Shown: positions 1-5,208 of the stretch, one piece after another
How the letters are laid out: each line of letters starts with the position of its first letter
Position numbering within the stretch: position 1 is the first letter of the stretch
NCBI GenBank assembly: GCA_041648505.1
Contig: JBAZOY010000080.1
Location: forward strand, 1 to 9,278
Reading direction: 5' to 3'
DNA from: JBAZOY01 sp041648505
GTDB lineage: Bacteria; Desulfobacterota; Syntrophia; Syntrophales; CG2-30-49-12
Length of the DNA stretch: 9,278 nt
Notes under the pieces: generated by a model
Database searches by the model: none
What the model was told of the DNA's origin: nothing
The model's input: the letters and a program-made list of their open reading frames with translations, nothing else
Position numbers and translations under genes: made by a program

Positions 1-2
1 CG

Positions 3-1409
3 ATTTCAAAGATAGGGGTAGAGATATCCGACAGTCCTTATGTTGTCGTAAACATGCACATCATGACGCGTGTCAGTTCCAAAGTGATAGAACTCCTTAA
101 TGCCGGTGAGGATTTTATCCCTTGCCTCCATTCAATCGGCGCACCCCTGGCAAAAGGACAGAAAGATGTTCAATGGCCCTGCGCCCCCATAGAAAACAAA
201 TACATAAGCCATTTTCCCGAGGAAAATCTGATATGGTCATATGGTTCAGGTTACGGCGGAAATGCCCTGCTCGGGAAGAAATGCCTTGCGCTTCGCATCG
301 CCTCTGCAATGGCACACAGGGAAAGCTGGATGGCGGAACATATGCTTATCCTGCGGCTGACCAATCCTGAAGGAAAACAATACCATATTGCAGCTGCATT
401 TCCTTCTGCCTGCGGCAAGACAAACCTTGCCATGATGCAGCCTTCCATCAAGGGATGGAAATGCGAATGCATCGGCGATGATATAGCGTGGATGAAGATA
501 GGCGCAGACGGACGGCTTTATGCCATCAATCCGGAAAGCGGTTTTTTTGGCGTGGCACCCGGAACATCTTATGACACCAATCCGATGGCAATGGATACTC
601 TGAAAGAAAACGTAATCTTCACCAACTGCGCCCTGACTGATGACAGAGATGCATGGTGGGAGGGGATGGATGGTGATGTGCCGTCACACCTCATTGACTG
701 GAAGGGAAAAGACTGGACACCTGAAAGCCAGGGAGACGCAGCGCACCCGAACGCCAGATTTACGGCTCCTGCATCACAGTGCCCTGTTATCTGCAAAGAC
801 TGGGAAAATCCTGCGGGCGTTCCTATAGACATCTTTATATTCGGCGGCCGAAGAAGCAGCGTTGTCCCTCTGGTGCATGAAGCATATTCATGGGAGCATG
901 GCGTTTTTCTCGGCGCTACAGCAGCTTCTGAAACCACTTTTGCAAATATCGGAGCAGTCGGAAATCTCAGGCGCGACCCTTTTGCAATGAAGCCGTTCTG
1001 CGGCTACAATATGGCTGACTATTTCCAGCACTGGTTCAATATGGGCGAAAAGCTCGGCAGCAAGGCGCCGAGGATTTTTTATGTCAACTGGTTCAGAAAA
1101 AGTCAGGACGGCAAGTTTTTGTGGCCCGGTTTCAGCGACAACAGCAGGGTGCTTAAATGGATGTGCGAACGTATTGACGCTAAGGTTTCGGCAGAAAAAT
1201 CACCAATAGGTTTATTGCCCAGGAAAGCAGATATTGACCTGACCGGCCTGAACATATCATCCGAGAATATGAAAGAACTAATGGAAGTTAATCTCAAGGA
1301 GTGGAAGGCCGAGATACCGGATATTGAGAACCACTTTGCAACATTCGGCAATCGTCTTCCTGAAAGGTTAAAAAAACAGCTTAAAGAACTCGCAGCACGT
1401 CTTGGATAA
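3..1409 (+). CDS. pckG: Phosphoenolpyruvate carboxykinase, GTP-dependent (5'-partial)
   Basis: Catalyses the reversible conversion of oxaloacetate and GTP to PEP, CO2 and GDP, a cytosolic entry step of gluconeogenesis or an anaplerotic step. The frame is open to the left edge. Residues coded before the first Met (ATG at 54), such as EISDSPYVVV, are family-like, so the true start lies outside and roughly the first 100-150 residues of a protein of about 600 are missing. Visible family motifs, numbered from the Met at 54, are SYGSGYGGN plus LLGKK (substrate and metal site), the GTP P-loop FPSACGKTN with the hyper-reactive Cys at residue 120 (nt 411-413), the kinase-2 metal motif CIGDDIAW (Asp 142/143), FGVAPGTS, HPNARFTAP and FGGRRSSVVPLV. 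Lack of the ATP-type fold sequence separates it from pckA. The C-terminus is complete and overlaps the next gene by 8 bp, implying an operon. No truncation or frameshift is seen in the visible part. Confidence 0.96.
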   Translation: MSKIGVEISDSPYVVVNMHIMTRVSSKVIELLNAGEDFIPCLHSIGAPLAKGQKDVQWPCAPIENKYISHFPEENLIWSYGSGYGGNALLGKKCLALRIASAMAHRESWMAEHMLILRLTNPEGKQYHIAAAFPSACGKTNLAMMQPSIKGWKCECIGDDIAWMKIGADGRLYAINPESGFFGVAPGTSYDTNPMAMDTLKENVIFTNCALTDDRDAWWEGMDGDVPSHLIDWKGKDWTPESQGDAAHPNARFTAPASQCPVICKDWENPAGVPIDIFIFGGRRSSVVPLVHEAYSWEHGVFLGATAASETTFANIGAVGNLRRDPFAMKPFCGYNMADYFQHWFNMGEKLGSKAPRIFYVNWFRKSQDGKFLWPGFSDNSRVLKWMCERIDAKVSAEKSPIGLLPRKADIDLTGLNISSENMKELMEVNLKEWKAEIPDIENHFATFGNRLPERLKKQLKELAARLG

Positions 1410-3111
1410 AATAATCTCAAAGAAATCTCTTGTTAATGTACTGGGGGTAGTGTATGCCCATACCAAAACCAGTGACGCTGGAGACCTGTATCTCACACGT
1501 TTTGCCGAACCCTACGAAAAACATTTCGAGATAGAAAACTGGCATGAAAAAAATTGGTTTGACGAACACAAAGTAAGGCTTAAGGGCACAAGTTCTGTTT
1601 ACAGGGTCCCAACAAAAGAGGTTAACGGTAAAAGCCTTGATCTGGTCGTCAAGAACTGCCGCGTCGGAGAAGATGTTCCTCTGGATACCCATACCTTGCA
1701 GGAATTCTGCGATGCCGAGTTCAACAGCCCGTGGGAAGAGTTCTCTCTGGTCACAGAGATGCGGGAGAATTACTATGGCCCGAAAGAAATGAGGGTTAAT
1801 ACCCAGCGCCCAATGGCAATCTATGTGCCGCCGGAAAAGATGCAGTTGTGGCAGAGCGGGAGATCGCGGGAAAAAATTAACCGGATAAGAGCAAAACATC
1901 CGGGCATTGATCTGGATATATTGAAACAGTACAAGCTCATCTATGAATGGATAAAAGGAAATAATCTCATCGAAGTTTTTGAACATATAGATCTGGACAA
2001 TACTGAACTTATCAGCCATCTCAAAAAGATTAACTACAAGGCTATTGGAGACCTCAACAAAAAGGGGTATCTGGTTGCTGATATGAAGCCCGAGCATATA
2101 ATAATCAGCGAAGCCGAAACGCGGCTTATTGAAGAAATCGGCAGGGCAGAAAATATCGATGCCACAGGTAAACAGGTTGAACTCTTATATCAATTGCTGC
2201 ATGAGGGCAAATATTCAGTGATTGATTATGAGCTCCTGTCACGCACTCCCGAACATGAAGAAGAGGTTAAATCAACGCGCAGGCACTCGTATCTGGATGA
2301 TCAACTAAATCGTTTCAATCCAACACCTTTGCCTGCCCATCTTTCTTATCAGGAGATATTTGGCGTCCCCTATATATTCGGGCGCGCTGAGAGCACCGGC
2401 GGCAGTCTGTGGGTTGTCGGGAAAAATGCAAACTTGTTCGACTATTTTCTTCCTGAAAGGTGGAGGAAGACTCCGTCCATAAAATTATCCTATACCAATG
2501 AAGTATTCTATACGATAACAAAAGATAACATTCACCTTGTCTGGAAAACTTCCCGTGTAGGTGAAATGCCCAATGGAGAGGACAACGAAAGCTGCGATTC
2601 CAAAATCCGTCAGTTCGGCATAAACAGCCCCTTTGAAGAATTTGCCGTCTCTCTTGCACTGAACCAGCTTGGGATTCCCTCGGTTTATGTAAGGGCGATA
2701 TATATGACCGGCAGTAAAAAGATAGAGGCCTCAACCGATTTAAGAAAATATGAGTCTCACAAAAACATACTCGACACCGAAGGCAATCCTATCCTTCAGG
2801 AGACTCATAACTACATCACAATCAGGGGCTGGTACAACGGCCCTGACCAGTGGGTTGCAGAGCACAGCGACTCATTATACACACCGGTAGACCTTTCCAA
2901 GTCTCCCTACAGAGGGATTATCAATGAATCAGAATGTCAGATACTTCTGGATAAGGCAAAAGAGAGATTAAAAAACGCAGGCTATGACGGTTCACTACTG
3001 AAAACTAACGACCTCCTGTTAGCGATAAATGATGAAGGAGAGATTATGAAAAATAATTCCGGCGAACCAGAAGTCATTATTTGCAATTTTGAGCTGATAT
3101 GGAAGATTTAA
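1402..3111 (+). CDS. Tandem protein-kinase-like protein (active-like plus degenerate domain)
   Basis: I do not recognise a named family. This 569-residue soluble protein has no signal peptide or membrane segment. The N-terminal half shows kinase-like landmarks: a strand-turn-strand GTSSVYRV (62-69), LVVK with Lys84, NSPWEEF (108-114, possible helix-C Glu), a hinge-like IYEWIKGNN (180-188), a catalytic-loop-like VADMKPEHI with Asp227, Lys229 and His232 (where Asn is usual), and VIDYEL with Asp275 at the DFG position. The C-terminal half repeats the order: LVWK (Lys382), RVGE, NSPFEEF (408-414), AIY (432-434), GWYNG (476-480), then GYDGSLLKTND (527-537) and ICNFEL (560-565). There the two catalytic Asp positions read Leu532 and Asn562, so it looks like a pseudokinase. 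The TTG start at 1402 is the first start codon after the in-frame stop at 1369-1371 and overlaps pckG by 8 bp; no strong ribosome binding site is visible. A GTG at residue 17 is an alternative. The kinase assignment is motif inference. Confidence 0.72.
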   Translation: MDKIISKKSLVNVLGVVYAHTKTSDAGDLYLTRFAEPYEKHFEIENWHEKNWFDEHKVRLKGTSSVYRVPTKEVNGKSLDLVVKNCRVGEDVPLDTHTLQEFCDAEFNSPWEEFSLVTEMRENYYGPKEMRVNTQRPMAIYVPPEKMQLWQSGRSREKINRIRAKHPGIDLDILKQYKLIYEWIKGNNLIEVFEHIDLDNTELISHLKKINYKAIGDLNKKGYLVADMKPEHIIISEAETRLIEEIGRAENIDATGKQVELLYQLLHEGKYSVIDYELLSRTPEHEEEVKSTRRHSYLDDQLNRFNPTPLPAHLSYQEIFGVPYIFGRAESTGGSLWVVGKNANLFDYFLPERWRKTPSIKLSYTNEVFYTITKDNIHLVWKTSRVGEMPNGEDNESCDSKIRQFGINSPFEEFAVSLALNQLGIPSVYVRAIYMTGSKKIEASTDLRKYESHKNILDTEGNPILQETHNYITIRGWYNGPDQWVAEHSDSLYTPVDLSKSPYRGIINESECQILLDKAKERLKNAGYDGSLLKTNDLLLAINDEGEIMKNNSGEPEVIICNFELIWKI

Positions 3112-3138
3112 GAAGTAACACCCCCAGGCTCCGCCTAC

Positions 3139-3189
3139 CCCCTCTTTCCGCACTCAGGCGGATTCGCCGGGGAGAAAAGATAAGAGGGG
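3139..3189. repeat. Imperfect inverted repeat after the kinase-like gene
   Basis: CCCCTCTT (3139-3146) is complementary to AAGAGGGG (3182-3189). Between them lies a smaller perfect stem GGCG-GATT-CGCC (3157-3168). No T-run follows, so a Rho-independent terminator for the gene ending at 3111 is possible but poorly supported. It is better read as a dispersed intergenic repeat. Confidence 0.35.
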
Positions 3190-3266
3190 AAAAAGGGGAG
3201 TTATGATTTCCGAAGGGCGAGGGGTGGATTCCTCGTTTGTCATTGTCCGCACTCAGGCGGATTCGC
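3147..3266 (+). repeat. Pair of 21-bp direct repeats (3147-3167 and 3246-3266)
   Basis: The same 21 bases, beginning TCCGCACTCAGG and ending GGATTCGC, occur at 3147-3167 and 3246-3266, 99 bp apart in the same orientation. Each is followed by a purine-rich GGAGAA-type stretch. Two copies in non-coding DNA fit a dispersed genomic repeat and are too few for a CRISPR array. Confidence 0.7.
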
Positions 3267-3280
3267 TGAGGAGAACGAGT

Positions 3281-3296
3281 CCCGATTTTTATCGGG
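3281..3296. repeat. Hairpin CCCGAT-TTTT-ATCGGG
   Basis: A perfect 6-bp stem with a 4-nt loop. A run of seven T residues begins at 3310, 13 nt beyond the stem, too far for a canonical terminator. It may be part of a compound intergenic repeat, because GTGGCAAT follows directly, as in many dispersed repeats of this type. Weak transcription termination for the 1402-3111 gene is possible. Confidence 0.4.
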
Positions 3297-3333
3297 GCGT
3301 GGCAATCTATTTTTTTGTCATTCCCTCTTATTC

Positions 3334-3393
3334 TGTCATTCTGGCTTGTCCAGAATCTCTCTTCAGAAGGATTCCCGACAAGCGGGAATGACA
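3334..3393. repeat. Double REP-like palindromic element
   Basis: Two adjacent perfect hairpins are present: ATTCTGG-CTTGT-CCAGAAT (3338-3356) and ATTCCCG-ACAAG-CGGGAAT (3371-3389). The outer flanks TGTCA (3334-3338) and TGACA (3389-3393) are also complementary. The two halves are imperfect inverted copies of each other (20 of 24 positions match between 3334-3357 and the complement of 3370-3393), so the element can fold as two small hairpins or one long one. This is the layout of REP/BIME-type dispersed repeats. Confidence 0.7.
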
Positions 3394-3413
3394 TCAGGAC
3401 AATGGAGCTTCCC

Positions 3414-3443
3414 TTGACACACTTCATTGTTTTCTCCTAAAAT
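3414..3443 (+). promoter_or_regulatory. Sigma-70-type promoter upstream of the 72-residue membrane gene
   Basis: A perfect -35 TTGACA lies at 3414-3419, followed by an 18-bp spacer and the -10 box TAAAAT at 3438-3443. Transcription would start near 3450, about 80 bp before the ATG at 3532, placing the repeat at 3455-3487 at or just after the start point. It is the best promoter-like match in this gap. Confidence 0.6.
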
Positions 3444-3454
3444 CTATCCAAAAG

Positions 3455-3487
3455 TCGTAGACTCGATTCTACGAGACTCTACGAGAC
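3455..3487. promoter_or_regulatory. Inverted plus tandem repeat, possible operator or leader hairpin
   Basis: TCGTAGA (3455-3461) and TCTACGA (3468-3474) form a perfect 7-bp stem around a 6-nt loop. The right arm is part of TCTACGAGAC, which is repeated exactly in tandem at 3468-3477 and 3478-3487. The left arm could therefore pair with either copy. Its position immediately after the predicted -10 box suggests a repressor-binding site or a switchable 5'-leader hairpin. The function is inferred. Confidence 0.45.
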
Positions 3488-3531
3488 GCATGCGACATGA
3501 AAAATGTTGGCCTTAAGAAAGGATTAGAAAC

Positions 3532-3750
3532 ATGGCAAAGAAAGAAATTCAGGAATTGCTCGACAGGGTCGCCGACGGAAGCGGTTACGGTGATCCAGAT
3601 GCAAGACTCAACGATGATCGCAAACTTCAAGTTCTTCTTGCACAAGAGCAATCCAAGATAGGAACCAGACTGAATTGGCTAACTTTCTTCCTTGTTCTTG
3701 TAGGATTGCTGAATGTCGTGATGTTAGCGTTTCAAATCTGGGGCAAGTAA
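3532..3750 (+). CDS. Small single-pass membrane protein, hypothetical
   Basis: A 72-residue protein I cannot assign to a family. Residues 1-45 are charged and hydrophilic, with a helical, possibly coiled segment around 27-42 (RKLQVLLAQEQSK). Residues about 48-69 (LNWLTFFLVLVGLLNVVMLA and on) form one transmembrane helix, and the C-terminus is only a few residues beyond it. Basic residues before the helix suggest a cytoplasmic N-terminus. The ATG at 3532 follows AAGAAAGGA about 9 nt upstream. A consensus-like promoter and a repeat-rich leader precede it. An attC-like hairpin begins 3 bp after the stop codon, which is the arrangement of an integron gene cassette. No toxin or other activity can be claimed; a small membrane toxin or a subunit of a larger complex are both conceivable. 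Confidence 0.75.
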   Translation: MAKKEIQELLDRVADGSGYGDPDARLNDDRKLQVLLAQEQSKIGTRLNWLTFFLVLVGLLNVVMLAFQIWGK

Positions 3751-3753
3751 CAA

Positions 3754-3816
3754 TACCAACAACGCCTTGCACTTTATTGTCGCTACCTCGCTAAAAAGTG
3801 AAGGCAAGCGTTGAGC
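3754..3816 (+). repeat. attC-like recombination site (candidate)
   Basis: A 63-bp imperfect palindrome just after the stop at 3750. The right end has GTTGAGC (3810-3816), matching the attC R' consensus GTTRRRY. Inner boxes CCTTGCACTTT (3765-3775) and AAAGTGAAGG (3795-3804) pair perfectly except for one extrahelical G at 3769, the hallmark asymmetry of attC L boxes. The left core TACCAAC (3754-3760) fits RYYYAAC poorly and pairs with only four bases of R'. Spacers are 4-6 bases and the apical loop about 19. No integrase gene or second attC is visible in the window. Confidence 0.45.
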
Positions 3817-3820
3817 GACT

Positions 3821-3826
3821 AGGAGG
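3821..3826 (+). promoter_or_regulatory. Shine-Dalgarno for the DUF5677-like gene
   Basis: AGGAGG lies 8 nt before the ATG at 3835 and fixes this start over the overlapping frames that begin nearby. Confidence 0.8.
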
Positions 3827-3834
3827 CATCAGTC

Positions 3835-4479
3835 ATGGACCCCGAAGTGACACCAATTGTATTCACACCCGACAACGAACCGTACCTTGGGCGAAGTCTG
3901 CTCTTTCACTTCGATCAACTCATCAGTTCCGTCATGGAGCAGAATGCCGTCACTGCACCAAAATCTCACAGCCGAACGCTCAACGATCATCAGCGCATGG
4001 CGTGTCAAGTTATCGCGCAGGCACTTAGCATCGCACTCTCCATTCGGGAGCTCATTCGGCAGGGTTATCTATTTGGCGCGCATGTTCTCCTCCGCGCTTT
4101 GGTAGAGCGGGCGGCAATCCTGCTTTATCTGCATTTACATCCAGAGGAGATCGAAAAATGGAACCGGGGCTGGCACCAAAAAGATGCACCCAGCCTCGCA
4201 AAGATGTTCGATGCCATTCAAAACAAGCAGCAACGCGACTCACCTGTTCGAGGAAGCGATTTAACGGCAGCAATGAACAGTCTTTTGCACGCAAAGCCTG
4301 ACTCCGCACCTTGGAATCTGGTGCCCTTGGACGAAAAAGGAGTCGGTCATGCAGTTTCCAAGATACTGAACCGTCCTGAACTATGTGACGATCTTTGCGG
4401 AAACGTTATTCCTTGGCTTGTTGTTATTCAAGGAATGATGGCAGCCTATTTCCCCGATGAACCGTCCGCCCAAAGGTGA
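3835..4479 (+). CDS. DUF5677-like hypothetical protein
   Basis: A 214-residue, mainly helical soluble protein. The central segment SIRELIRQGYLFGAHVLLRALVERAA (in part) runs about residues 67-92 and is followed by LLYLHLHPEEIEKW. The arrangement of a long helix, a conserved Arg-(any)-(any)-Glu (RALVE) and a tryptophan-ended helix resembles DUF5677-type proteins, which are common in accessory and phage-defence-adjacent regions but have no established activity. The assignment comes from pattern memory and is not certain. The start is set by a strong AGGAGG 8 nt upstream. The gene lies 19 bp after an attC-like hairpin, so it may be a cassette gene, although no matching attC follows it. Its stop codon overlaps the first of two GAACTATT direct repeats, so the C-terminus may have been altered by a small insertion. 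Confidence 0.7.
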   Translation: MDPEVTPIVFTPDNEPYLGRSLLFHFDQLISSVMEQNAVTAPKSHSRTLNDHQRMACQVIAQALSIALSIRELIRQGYLFGAHVLLRALVERAAILLYLHLHPEEIEKWNRGWHQKDAPSLAKMFDAIQNKQQRDSPVRGSDLTAAMNSLLHAKPDSAPWNLVPLDEKGVGHAVSKILNRPELCDDLCGNVIPWLVVIQGMMAAYFPDEPSAQR

Positions 4480-4529
4480 ACTATTCACCCCCACCCTAAC
4501 CCTCCCCCCTCAAGGGTGAGGGAACTATT
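4478..4529. repeat. C-rich hairpin element flanked by 8-bp direct repeats
   Basis: GAACTATT occurs at 4478-4485 and again at 4522-4529. The 36 bp between them is C-rich on the left and G-rich on the right, with CACCCT (4492-4497) complementary to AGGGTG (4513-4518). The internal motif resembles the widespread CCCTCACCC-type intergenic repeats. The flanking repeats look like a target-site duplication. Confidence 0.45.
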
Positions 4530-4577
4530 TTTATCACTTCAAGGTTCCACACAAAACCCGGATGAGCCATGATTTTC

Positions 4578-4626
4578 TTGACAAGTGCATACCATTAATG
4601 CATACTAATACATATAATAATGCATA
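4578..4626 (+). promoter_or_regulatory. Promoter/operator region of the toxin-antitoxin operon
   Basis: A perfect -35 TTGACA lies at 4578-4583 in an AT-rich stretch. -10 candidates are TACTAA (4603-4608, spacer 19) or a perfect TATAAT (4613-4618), which is too far from this -35 and would need a weaker one. Three TGCATA boxes occur at 4586-4591, 4599-4604 and 4621-4626, overlapping the promoter. This arrangement suits autorepression by the antitoxin or toxin-antitoxin complex, the usual mode for vapBC operons. The exact -10 is unresolved. Confidence 0.5.
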
Positions 4627-4635
4627 TCTAACATA

Positions 4636-4643
4636 GGGAGGAG
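4636..4643 (+). promoter_or_regulatory. Shine-Dalgarno for the antitoxin gene
   Basis: GGGAGGAG directly precedes the ATG at 4647. It is much stronger than anything before the toxin start, consistent with antitoxin production exceeding toxin. Confidence 0.75.
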
Positions 4644-4646
4644 TTT

Positions 4647-4844
4647 ATGAGAACAACGCTGAATATTGAAGACGAATTGCTTGATAAGGCAGCAAAGCTG
4701 ACAGGAATCAAGGGAAAAACCTCGCTTGTCAGGCTTGGGCTTGAATCACTGATAGCAAGGGAAAGCAGCAAGAGACTCGCCAATCTCGGCGGAACCGAAA
4801 AAGGGTTGAAGACGATCCCCCGCAGAAGAACAGCAAACACATAA
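4647..4844 (+). CDS. vapB: VapB-family antitoxin
   Basis: A 65-residue antitoxin expected to bind and block the PIN-domain RNase encoded next and to repress the operon. Residues 1-10 (MRTTLNIEDE) form the beta strand, and residues about 11-37 (LLDKAAKLTG, then TSLVRLGLESLI) form the two helices of a ribbon-helix-helix DNA-binding fold, as in VapB/DUF2191-type antitoxins. The basic C-terminal tail (KGLKTIPRRR) would be the toxin-binding, disordered part. A strong ribosome binding site lies just upstream. Its stop is separated from the toxin ATG by a single base, implying translational coupling. The upstream TGCATA boxes are plausible binding sites. Pairing with a clear PIN-domain gene makes the family call firm even though the sequence is short. 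Confidence 0.88.
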   Translation: MRTTLNIEDELLDKAAKLTGIKGKTSLVRLGLESLIARESSKRLANLGGTEKGLKTIPRRRTANT

Positions 4845-4845
4845 A

Positions 4846-5208
4846 ATGGTACTTGTTGATACCTCGGTGTGGGTGGCGCATCTCAGGGCAGGAAACATAG
4901 GGCTTGATGCGCTTTTGAACGACGGCCATGTTGTCTGTCATCCGTTCATCGTCGGTGAACTCGCCTGCGGAAATCTCAAAAACAGACTCCAAATACTCTC
5001 TCTTCTCCGAACGCTTCCGATAGCACACCGCGCAGAGCATGAAGAAGCAATGCGTTTCATTGAAAATTATCGCCTTATGGGAAAAGGGTTGGGATATATT
5101 GATGTGCATCTGCTTGCTTCGGCAATGTTGAATAATATCCCGCTCTGGACACTCGACAAAAAACTTAATGAAGCTTCATCAAAACTGGGGATAAAACACA
5201 CTCCCTAA
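4846..5208 (+). CDS. vapC: VapC-type PIN-domain ribonuclease toxin
   Basis: A 120-residue PIN domain, the usual length for VapC. These toxins are Mg2+-dependent RNases that typically cleave tRNA or rRNA and stop translation. The acidic site is visible: Asp5 in LVDTSVW, Glu38 in VGELACG, Asp86 in YIDVHLLASA and Asp104 in WTLDKKL, so the enzyme appears intact. The start is 1 bp after the vapB stop and has no strong ribosome binding site of its own, so translation probably depends on the antitoxin. The TAA stop (5206-5208) overlaps the TAG stop of the convergent folP gene, leaving no space for a terminator between them. The RNA target cannot be read from the sequence. Confidence 0.93.
   Translation: MVLVDTSVWVAHLRAGNIGLDALLNDGHVVCHPFIVGELACGNLKNRLQILSLLRTLPIAHRAEHEEAMRFIENYRLMGKGLGYIDVHLLASAMLNNIPLWTLDKKLNEASSKLGIKHTP

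Noticed and set aside
569..937. 122-codon minus-strand frame inside pckG
   Set aside because: Shadow of a strongly conserved gene, with no independent coding signals.
1417..2097. 226-codon open frame on the minus strand within the kinase-like gene
   Set aside because: It is fully antisense to a gene with conserved internal repeats; its translation is Phe/Ile/Cys-rich without recognisable motifs, and it has no ribosome binding site or promoter of its own.
3281..3316. Rho-independent terminator for the kinase-like gene
   Set aside because: The stem at 3281-3296 is separated from the T-run at 3310-3316 by 13 bases, too far for a canonical intrinsic terminator; it is listed as a repeat only.
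3203..3391. Short plus-strand frame in the repeat-rich gap, and its minus-strand counterpart at 3077-3427
   Set aside because: Both consist almost wholly of the hairpins and direct repeats described, and neither has a convincing ribosome binding site; frames like this are common across REP-type DNA.
3147..3393. CRISPR-like array
   Set aside because: There are only two copies of the 21-mer, and the other repeats belong to different families; no regular spacer structure or cas gene is present.
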